Part shown: positions 58,098-64,000 of the stretch, piece by piece
How the letters are laid out: every line of letters begins with the position of its first letter
Numbering within the stretch: position 1 is the stretch's first letter
Source of the DNA: Sphingomonas sp. Leaf20
GTDB taxonomy: Bacteria > Pseudomonadota > Alphaproteobacteria > Sphingomonadales > Sphingomonadaceae
NCBI RefSeq assembly: GCF_001421535.1
Contig: NZ_LMKN01000001.1
Location: 248,001 to 312,000, forward strand
DNA: 64,000 nt
Reading direction: 5' to 3'
Notes under the pieces: generated by a model
Told to the model about the DNA's origin: nothing
The model's input: the letters and a program-made list of their open reading frames with translations, nothing else
The model's database searches: none
Program-made: the position numbers and the translations under genes

Positions 58098-59632
58098 TGT
58101 GCGCCCTCCTCATCCGCGGCGGACCAGGACCTGACCTCAGCCGCGATGGCAGACCTGTCCAGCTTCCCATTGGCATTGCGCGGCAATTCGTGTCGCCACA
58201 GATATGCGCCCGGCTGCATGAAGCTCGGCAGCGCGGTTCGCAACCGCGCTCGCAATGCGGCCTCGCCCGCCGCATCGCCCGCGAGCATCACGCTGATCGC
58301 CTGTCCCAGTCGCGCGTCCGGCACGCCGACCGCGACCGCTTCGTGCGCCTCGCCGCCCGCCAGAACCGCGTCTTCCACCTCAAGCGGGCTTATCCGGTTG
58401 CCCGCGATCTTGATCATCTCGTCGTCGCGACCGACGAACCGGAGCAGGCCGTCCGCCCCCTCGATGACGGTATCGCCCGACCAGACCGCCATTCCCGCGC
58501 CCGACCCGAGCGCCGCCGGCACGCGGCGGAAGCGCTGCGCCGTCCGCTCCGCATCGCGCCAATAGCCCTGCGCGACGAGCGGTCCCGCATGGACCAGCTC
58601 CCCCGCCTCGCCCGGCGCCGCACGCGTGCCATCGGGCTTCACGACCCAGACGTCGGCGAACGGGATTGCCCGCCCCATCGCGTCGGGATGCGAATCGATC
58701 AGCGACGGGTCGAGATAGGTCGACCGGAACGCCTCCGTCAGCCCGTACATCGCGTAGATGTCCGCGCCCGGAAACCGTGCGCGCAGCCCCCGCACCAGCC
58801 GCGGCGTCAGCGCGCCGCCCGAATTGGTCAACCGCGTAAGCCGCGCCGCGGTCGCTTCCGGCCAGTCTGCCTCGAGCAGCTGCACCCAGAGCGGCGGCAC
58901 GCCCGCGAGCGTCGTCGCCCCCACGCGTTCGACGGCCTTCACGACGTCGCGCGCGACCATGTAGTCGATCGGCGCCACCGATGCGCCCGCCACCCAGGTC
59001 GATAAGAGCTGGTTCTGCCCATAGTCGAACGAGAGTGGCAACACGCCCAGCACGCGGTCGGTGCGGTCGAGCTTCAGGTAATGCGCGACGGAAATCGCAC
59101 CCAGCCACAGATTCGCATGGCTCAGCATCACCCCCTTGGGACGCCCGGTCGATCCCGAGGTGTAGAGGATCGCGGCGAGCGTATCCGGGTCGGCATCGGA
59201 CGGACCCGGGCCCCCATCACGCTGCAGATCGAGCACTGCCTCGTCGACAATTCTGCAGTCCTTGGGCACGTCGCCCGGCTCGAGCGTCGCCGCCCGCGCG
59301 CCTTGCGTCACCAGCAGCGCCGCGCCGCTGTCGCCCAGGATATGCGCGACCTGCGCGCGCCGCAGCAGCGGATTGACCGGCACATGGACCAGCCCCGCGC
59401 GCGCCGCCGCAAGCGGCATCACGCACGCGACGCGCGTCTTGGGCAACCAGGTCGCGACGCGCGCGCCCTTCGCCAACCCCTGCCCCGCGAGCCAGTCTGC
59501 GAGCGAACCGACCGCGATTTCGAGGTCGCGGAACGTCATCGTTCCCGCGCGATCGATCAGCGCGACATCGTCGGGCGCACCCCGCAGCGGGAGGTGATCG
59601 ATCGGATACGGGACGGGGTCGAGCGGGATCAT
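58094..59632 (-). CDS. XrtA-associated acyl-CoA/ACP ligase (AMP-forming)
   Basis: An ANL-superfamily adenylating enzyme of 512 residues. The P-loop-like AMP motif is LYTSGSTGRPKG, the A5 motif YGLTEAF and the A8 region GRDDEMIKIAGNRISP; the catalytic C-terminal lysine is in NANGKLDR. It should load a carboxylic acid onto the adjacent acyl carrier protein (59710, divergent). ATG 59632 starts MIPLDPVPYP, preferred over 59674. Confidence 0.9.
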   Translation of the reverse strand: MIPLDPVPYPIDHLPLRGAPDDVALIDRAGTMTFRDLEIAVGSLADWLAGQGLAKGARVATWLPKTRVACVMPLAAARAGLVHVPVNPLLRRAQVAHILGDSGAALLVTQGARAATLEPGDVPKDCRIVDEAVLDLQRDGGPGPSDADPDTLAAILYTSGSTGRPKGVMLSHANLWLGAISVAHYLKLDRTDRVLGVLPLSFDYGQNQLLSTWVAGASVAPIDYMVARDVVKAVERVGATTLAGVPPLWVQLLEADWPEATAARLTRLTNSGGALTPRLVRGLRARFPGADIYAMYGLTEAFRSTYLDPSLIDSHPDAMGRAIPFADVWVVKPDGTRAAPGEAGELVHAGPLVAQGYWRDAERTAQRFRRVPAALGSGAGMAVWSGDTVIEGADGLLRFVGRDDEMIKIAGNRISPLEVEDAVLAGGEAHEAVAVGVPDARLGQAISVMLAGDAAGEAALRARLRTALPSFMQPGAYLWRHELPRNANGKLDRSAIAAEVRSWSAADEEGAQ

Positions 59633-59709
59633 GATCCCCCCATAGCGCCAAGCCGTTGCCGAATTCACCCCCACAGGCTAGCGGGGCCGGGTTCGTAACG
59701 GTTCAGGCG

Positions 59710-59988
59710 ATGCTCGTGATCTTCGAAGGCACTTCCCAAGTCGAAACGACGGTGCGCGCCGTCCTCGCCGACATTCTCGGCCTCGACGCCGGCCGAGTCG
59801 CCGCGTTCACCGCCGACACGCCGCTGTTCGGCGCGCTGCCCGAACTCGATTCGATGGCCGTGGCAAGCGTCCTGACCGAACTCGAGGACCGTCTCGCTAT
59901 CCTGATCGAGGACGACGAGATCGACGGGGAAATGCTCGAGACGTTCGGCGCGCTCGTCCAGTTTGCCGCGCGCAAGGCGCTGGTCTAG
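59710..59988 (+). CDS. Acyl carrier protein of the XrtA system
   Basis: The product has 92 residues of the ACP/PCP fold. The phosphopantetheine serine is Ser48 in PELDSMAV, surrounded by acidic helices (LEDRLAILIEDDEID). It is the likely substrate carrier for the ligase encoded on the other strand and starts an operon with the two hydrolases. Its start lies 77 bp from the ligase start. Confidence 0.9.
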   Translation: MLVIFEGTSQVETTVRAVLADILGLDAGRVAAFTADTPLFGALPELDSMAVASVLTELEDRLAILIEDDEIDGEMLETFGALVQFAARKALV

Positions 59989-59999
59989 CCTCCGCCGGG

Positions 60000-60662
60000 A
60001 TGACCGGCGCACGCTTCGACCATTATGACTGGGCCGGTGGGCGCGAGACGGCGCTGCGCTTCGGCCCCGATACCGGACCGATCGTCGTCGCCGCACTGCC
60101 ATTGTTCGAGGAGGCGAACCGCACGCGCGCGTTCGTCGTCGACATCCTGCGCGCGCTGGCCGGGCGCGGGATCGGTAGCCTCCTGCCCGACCTGCCCGGT
60201 ATCGGCGAGAGCCTGGTCGAGACGCGCGACCTGCGGCTGGCCGATCTGCGCCAGGCCTTTGCCACGCTTGTCGGCACGCTCGACGCGCCGGTTTATGGGC
60301 TCACGATTCGCAGCGGTGCGCTCGTCGATCGCGACGCGCGCCTCGCCGGGCGGTGGCGGCTCGCACCGCAGACGGGCGGTGACCTTCTGCGCGAGCTGAA
60401 CCGGATCCGCGGCGCGTCGACGATGCCCGACGAGGAGGATTACGCGGGTAACAGCCTGTCCGAGGCGCTGCTCGCCGATCTGCGCGACGCCGCACCGCAT
60501 GCCGCGTCGCGAACGGTTCGACTCGAGAGCGATCCGCGTCCCGCGAATGCGCGTTATCCCGGCGCGCCGCTGTGGCGGCGATCGGAACCCGGCGGCGACG
60601 CGACGCTCGCGCAGGCGCTCGCTGCCGATGTGGCCGGGTGGATCGCCACATGCGCCGGCTGA
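60000..60662 (+). CDS. XrtA-associated alpha/beta hydrolase 2
   Basis: The product has 220 residues of the exosortase-associated hydrolase 2 family. The fold is suggested by PIVVAALPLFEEANRTRAF, SLLPDLPGIGES and the order of strands and helices. No clear GxSxG is seen at the nucleophile elbow, where the sequence reads VYGLTIRSGAL, so it may not be a classical serine hydrolase. It begins 11 nt after the ACP stop codon and overlaps hydrolase 1 by 13 nt. Confidence 0.82.
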   Translation: MTGARFDHYDWAGGRETALRFGPDTGPIVVAALPLFEEANRTRAFVVDILRALAGRGIGSLLPDLPGIGESLVETRDLRLADLRQAFATLVGTLDAPVYGLTIRSGALVDRDARLAGRWRLAPQTGGDLLRELNRIRGASTMPDEEDYAGNSLSEALLADLRDAAPHAASRTVRLESDPRPANARYPGAPLWRRSEPGGDATLAQALAADVAGWIATCAG

Positions 60663-61465
60663 TCGCGGTCCCCTGCGAGGGCGAGACGCTGGTCGCGACG
60701 CTCGACGACGCCGCGGGCGCTACCGGGGTGCTGATCGTGTCGGGCGGCAACGAGATCCGCAGCGGCGCGCACCGCGGCATGGCGATGCTAGCGCGGCGGC
60801 TGGCGGCGGGGGGCACGCCGGTGTTTCGCTATGACCGCCGCGGCGTCGGAGATTCGACGGGGGAGAATACGGGCTTCCTCGGCGCGCAGCCTGATCTGGT
60901 CGCCGCCGCCGCCGCGTTTCGCGCCGCCGCGCCGCACGTCACGCGGCTGGTCGGCTTCGGCAATTGCGATGCCGCGAGCGCGCTCGCGCTGTTCGGGGGG
61001 GCGGCCGGAATCGACCGGCTGCTTCTCGCAAACCCCTGGGTGATCGCGCCGACCGACGACCTCCCCCCCGCCGCCGCGATCCGCGCGCGCTATGCGGTGC
61101 GGCTGCGCGATCCGGCCACGTGGAAACGCCTGCTCCGCGGCGGGATCGACCTGCGCAAGCTCGTCCGGGGTCTGGTGAGACTGTCGCGAGCGTCGGGGGA
61201 GGTCGAGGGCGATCTCGCGAGCCGGGTCTGCTGTGCGATCGACGGCTGGGCGGAGCGCGTCGTCATCCTGCTCGCGACCGGGGATGCGACCGGCCAGGTG
61301 TTTGCAGCGCGTTACCGCGGCGCGGCGCGGATCGTGCGGCTTGCCACCGGTTCGCACAGCTTTGCCGGTTCCGCCAATGCCGCTGAATTGCAGGCCGCGG
61401 TCAGGGAGGCGATCGCCTGCACGGACGATGCAGGCGCCGCCACCTGCTCCAGTTCGTCATCCTGA
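60650..61465 (+). CDS. XrtA-associated alpha/beta hydrolase 1
   Basis: The product has 271 residues. The early strands give GVLIVSGGNEIRSGAHRG and PVFRYDRRGVGDSTG, and the nucleophile position reads GFGNCDAASA with Cys instead of Ser; an acidic and a His residue (GSHSF) are placed late. The family is known for Cys at this position. The last residues (CSSSSS) and the stop codon come from the adjacent palindromic repeat, so the natural C-terminus may have been shortened or replaced. Confidence 0.85.
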   Translation: MRRLIAVPCEGETLVATLDDAAGATGVLIVSGGNEIRSGAHRGMAMLARRLAAGGTPVFRYDRRGVGDSTGENTGFLGAQPDLVAAAAAFRAAAPHVTRLVGFGNCDAASALALFGGAAGIDRLLLANPWVIAPTDDLPPAAAIRARYAVRLRDPATWKRLLRGGIDLRKLVRGLVRLSRASGEVEGDLASRVCCAIDGWAERVVILLATGDATGQVFAARYRGAARIVRLATGSHSFAGSANAAELQAAVREAIACTDDAGAATCSSSSS

Positions 61466-61537
61466 CGAAAGTCAGGACCCAGGGTTACGGGCGGTGCCGT
61501 TCCTGGCTCTGGATCCTGACTTTCGTAAGGATGACGG
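61455..61537. repeat. 83-bp palindrome overlapping the end of hydrolase 1
   Basis: From CGTCATCCTGACGAAAGTCAGG to TCCTGACTTTCGTAAGGATGACGG. Its first 11 bases encode the last residues and stop codon of the upstream gene. A second, nearly identical copy follows at 61620. Confidence 0.85.
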
Positions 61538-61619
61538 AGGGTGGGATAGGACGCTGGCGCTTCCCCCGCCCGTCAGCCGGACGAAAGATGTGAGGGGAAC
61601 ACCGGCACCTCCCCACACT

Positions 61620-61702
61620 CGTCATCCTGACGAAAGTCAGGATCCAGGGTTACAGACGATGCCGTTCCTGGCTCTGGGTCCTGACTTTCGTCAGGATGAC
61701 GG
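61620..61702. repeat. 83-bp palindrome, second tandem copy
   Basis: From CGTCATCCTGACGAAAGTCAGG to CCTGACTTTCGTCAGGATGACGG, with outer arms that match perfectly over more than 20 bp. The pair at 61455 and 61620 stands in direct orientation 165 bp apart, between convergent hydrolase 1 and trxB. It may end both transcripts. Confidence 0.85.
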
Positions 61703-61742
61703 GTGGAGGGGCGCGGATCGGAAGGACGCACGCCCCCCGCGC

Positions 61743-62711
61743 TTACTCCGCGGCTTCGGCCAGCTCCGCAAATTCCGCCGCCGCGAGGAACCGCTCGGCA
61801 TCGAGCGCCGCCATGCAGCCCGTGCCTGCCGCGGTCACCGCCTGGCGGTAGACCTTGTCCGCGACGTCGCCGCACGCGAACACGCCCTCGACGCTGGTCC
61901 GTGTCGACCCCGTCTCGACCGAGATATAGCCGTCCGAATCGAGATCGATATGCCCGCGGAACAGCTCGGTCGCGGGGTGATGCCCGATCGCGACGAACCC
62001 GCCATCGACCGACAGCCGCGACCGCTCGCCCGTCACCGTGTCCTCGAGCTCGAGCGCGACCAGCCCGGCATTGCCGCCGCCATCGACGAACTCGCGGACT
62101 TCCTTGTTCCACAGCACCGTCACGCTCTTGTGCGCGAACAGCCGCTCCTGGAGGATCTTCTCCGAGCGGAGCGAATCGCGGCGGTGGATCAGCGTCACGT
62201 CGGGCGAGTGGTTCGTGAGGTACAGCGCCTCCTCAACCGCGGTATTGCCGCCGCCGATGACCGCGACCTTCTTGCCGCGATAGAAGAACCCGTCGCAGGT
62301 CGCACACGCGCTGACGCCCTTGCCCTTCATCGGCTCCTCGCTGTCGATGCCGAGCCACTTGGCCTGCGCACCCGTCGCAATGACGAGCGTCTCGCCCTCA
62401 TACACGTCGCCGCTGTCGCCGGTCAGGCGAAATGGCCGGCTGCTGACGTCGACCTTGACGATCGTGTCCCACATCATCCGCGTGCCGACATGTTCGGCCT
62501 GCGCCTGCATCTGCTCCATCAGCCACGGCCCCTGGATGACGTCCTTGAAGCCGGGATAATTCTCGACATCGGTGGTGGTGGTCAGCTGGCCGCCCGGCTG
62601 GATGCCCTGAACGACGATCGGCGCCATTCCGGCACGCGCGCCATAGATCGCGGCCGACAGCCCGGCGGGCCCCGAGCCGAGGATGAGCATGCGGGTGGTA
62701 TGCGTCGTCAT
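61743..62711 (-). CDS. trxB: Thioredoxin reductase
   Basis: Transfers electrons from NADPH to thioredoxin through FAD. The 322 residues have the FAD motif GSGPAGLSAA at 12-21, the NADPH motif GGGNTAVEEA, the redox pair Cys136-x2-Cys139 (SACATCDG) and the C-terminal FAD block VFACGDVADKVYRQAV. It is a classical low-molecular-weight TrxB. The gene is monocistronic, convergent with hydrolase 1 and divergent from the molybdoenzyme. Confidence 0.97.
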   Translation of the reverse strand: MTTHTTRMLILGSGPAGLSAAIYGARAGMAPIVVQGIQPGGQLTTTTDVENYPGFKDVIQGPWLMEQMQAQAEHVGTRMMWDTIVKVDVSSRPFRLTGDSGDVYEGETLVIATGAQAKWLGIDSEEPMKGKGVSACATCDGFFYRGKKVAVIGGGNTAVEEALYLTNHSPDVTLIHRRDSLRSEKILQERLFAHKSVTVLWNKEVREFVDGGGNAGLVALELEDTVTGERSRLSVDGGFVAIGHHPATELFRGHIDLDSDGYISVETGSTRTSVEGVFACGDVADKVYRQAVTAAGTGCMAALDAERFLAAAEFAELAEAAE

Positions 62712-62837
62712 TCTGATATCCTTGGAGAGTCAGACGTCATCTAGGCGATCAACCGTGTGATTTGAACCATCGACAGAACGCTTTGGCCTGCATCGAAACC
62801 ATTCGCGCTTCGTTGAAGGAGGAAATCGGAGATTATA

Positions 62838-64000
62838 ATGAGCGAAGACCGCACGATTGAGATCGAGGATTACACCGCGCCCGCAGGCGGCTGGGGATCG
62901 ATGAAATCGCTCATCGAGATATCCGCGCGCGAAAAGGTCGGTCCCGAAGTCGTCCGCGAACTCGCACGCCAGAACAAGCCCGACGGCTTTGCCTGCGTCA
63001 GCTGCGCCTGGGGAAAGCCCGCGCACCCGCACGTCGCGGAATTCTGCGAGAACGGTGCGAAGGCGACCGCATGGGAGCTGACATCGTTCCGCGTGACGCC
63101 TGCGTTTTTCCAGGAGCATACCGTCAGCGAACTGCTCGGCTGGAAGGATTACGACCTCGAACAGGCCGGGCGCCTCACGCATCCGCTGAAATACGACGCC
63201 GCCACCGACAAATATGTCGCGTGCAGCTGGGACGAGGCATTCGCCGGGATCGGCGCGAAGCTGAAGACCTACGACCCCACAAAGGTCATCTTCTACGCCT
63301 CGGGCCGCGCCAGCCTCGAGACCTCGTACATGTATAGCCTGCTCGCTCGGATGTACGGCAGCCAGAACCTGCCCGACAGTTCGAACATGTGCCACGAGAC
63401 GACCTCGGTCGGGCTGAAGTCCGCCATCGGCTCTGCGGTCGGCACGATCCACCTGACCGACTACGAGAAGTGCGACGCGATTTTCTACTTCGGGCAGAAT
63501 CCCGGCGTGAACAGCCCGCGGTTCCTCCACCCGTTGCGCGATTGCGCGAAGCGCGGTGTCGAGATCGTCGTCTTCAATCCACTGAAAGAGCGCGGCCTCG
63601 AGAAATTCCAGGATCCGCAGAACCCGATCGAGATGGTCACCGGCAAGTCGACGCCGATCGCATCGCAATATCACCAGGTGAAGACCGGTGGCGACGTCGC
63701 CGCGATCATGGGGATGTGCAAGTATCTGATCGAAGCGGACGACCGGGCGAAGCAGATCAACACGCTGCCCGTGCTCGACCACGCGTTCATCGCCGAGCAC
63801 ACGACGCGGTTCGAGGATTTCGCCGACTCGGCGCGCCAGACCGACTGGGCGACGATCGAGCATGAGAGCGGCCTGCCTCGTGCCGATATCGAGGCGGCAG
63901 CGAAGATCTATGCAAAGTCGAAGGCGGTCATCGCGGTTTATGGCATGGGGCTGACCCAGCATGTCGGCGGCATCGACAACGTCCACATGGTCGTCAACCT
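62838..64000 (+). CDS. FdhF/YdeP-type molybdopterin oxidoreductase, 3'-truncated
   Basis: The window ends inside this gene; 387 codons are visible and no stop is reached. The start MSEDRTIEIEDYTAPAGGWG is followed by FACVSCAWGKPAHPH, FYASGRASLETSYMYSLL, SNMCHETTSVGL and PGVNSPRFLHPLRDC, the signatures of the FdhF/YdeP molybdoenzyme family. Only two cysteines remain in the place of the N-terminal 4Fe-4S ligands, as in YdeP. Members take part in formate or acid-stress metabolism; the partner subunits would lie beyond the window. Confidence 0.85.
   Translation, partial: MSEDRTIEIEDYTAPAGGWGSMKSLIEISAREKVGPEVVRELARQNKPDGFACVSCAWGKPAHPHVAEFCENGAKATAWELTSFRVTPAFFQEHTVSELLGWKDYDLEQAGRLTHPLKYDAATDKYVACSWDEAFAGIGAKLKTYDPTKVIFYASGRASLETSYMYSLLARMYGSQNLPDSSNMCHETTSVGLKSAIGSAVGTIHLTDYEKCDAIFYFGQNPGVNSPRFLHPLRDCAKRGVEIVVFNPLKERGLEKFQDPQNPIEMVTGKSTPIASQYHQVKTGGDVAAIMGMCKYLIEADDRAKQINTLPVLDHAFIAEHTTRFEDFADSARQTDWATIEHESGLPRADIEAAAKIYAKSKAVIAVYGMGLTQHVGGIDNVHMVVN

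Overview
The window is GC-rich chromosomal DNA of an alphaproteobacterium. The best match is the Sphingomonadales, Sphingomonas or a close relative. The reasons are the complete exosortase A (XrtA) exopolysaccharide locus in its sphingomonad arrangement, a ChpT-type phosphotransferase, the lpsD-like paired cysteine desulfurases beside a ferredoxin, an RpoH with its QKKLFFNLR box, and a family of dispersed palindromes of about 83 bp whose translations (PGAGRGP, WTPASAG) are typical of these genomes. Genes fill nearly the whole window. No gene-free stretch exceeds about 300 bases, and I saw no tRNA, rRNA, insertion sequence, prophage or CRISPR array.

Layout. 1-910: two tandem paralogous small alpha/beta proteins, the first cut by the window edge. 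1077-6495 (minus strand): ffh-rpsP-rimM-trmD-rplS, interrupted between rimM and trmD by a divergent FAD oxidoreductase; trmD carries an in-frame N-terminal extension. 6764-12143: a GGDEF-EAL protein, mtaB-ftsY-yciB and sodB. 12281-16188: the phage-shock module, with pspF divergent from a sigma-54 promoter that drives a 45-residue secreted or membrane peptide, pspA, pspB, pspC and four more small PspB-like proteins. 16301-21158: sufE, a ferredoxin-like/J-protein pair, a SulP transporter coupled to a beta-carbonic anhydrase, RNase P RNA and an AmiD-like amidase. 21303-27289 (minus): a chemotaxis operon chpT-cheA-cheW-cheY-cheB-cheR.

27379-34613: a JAMM peptidase, rluD-type pseudouridine synthase, rpoH, an amine oxidase, mtgA, ybaB, dnaX, the 4.5S SRP RNA and two small basic secreted proteins. 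With ffh and ftsY, the window therefore encodes the whole SRP targeting system. 34753-44088: ferredoxin plus two cysteine desulfurases, hydrolases, a two-TM microprotein, a threonine dehydratase-like enzyme, and a polyamine pair (type III ornithine/lysine decarboxylase plus a deoxyhypusine-synthase homologue).

44111-61465: the XrtA locus. Minus strand, in transcription order: acyl-CoA ligase, PLP decarboxylase, then export lipoprotein, chain-length protein, tyrosine autokinase, outer-membrane barrel, ATPase, polysaccharide deacetylase, FemAB, glycosyltransferase, XrtA (fused to EpsI) and amidotransferase. An acyl carrier protein and two hydrolases diverge on the plus strand. Most junctions overlap by 4 nt (ATGA or GTGA), which suggests translational coupling. 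The products would activate, assemble, length-control and export a polysaccharide and sort PEP-CTERM proteins, but no PEP-CTERM substrate is encoded here. The window closes with trxB and a truncated FdhF/YdeP-type molybdoenzyme.

Most notable: a repeat palindrome translated in frame inside the XrtA glycosyltransferase; another supplying the stop codon of the neighbouring hydrolase; the TrmD N-terminal fusion in an interrupted ribosomal operon; the run of PspB-like paralogues; and a 14-bp motif shared upstream of cheA and cheY that at cheA forms a CtrA-like site.
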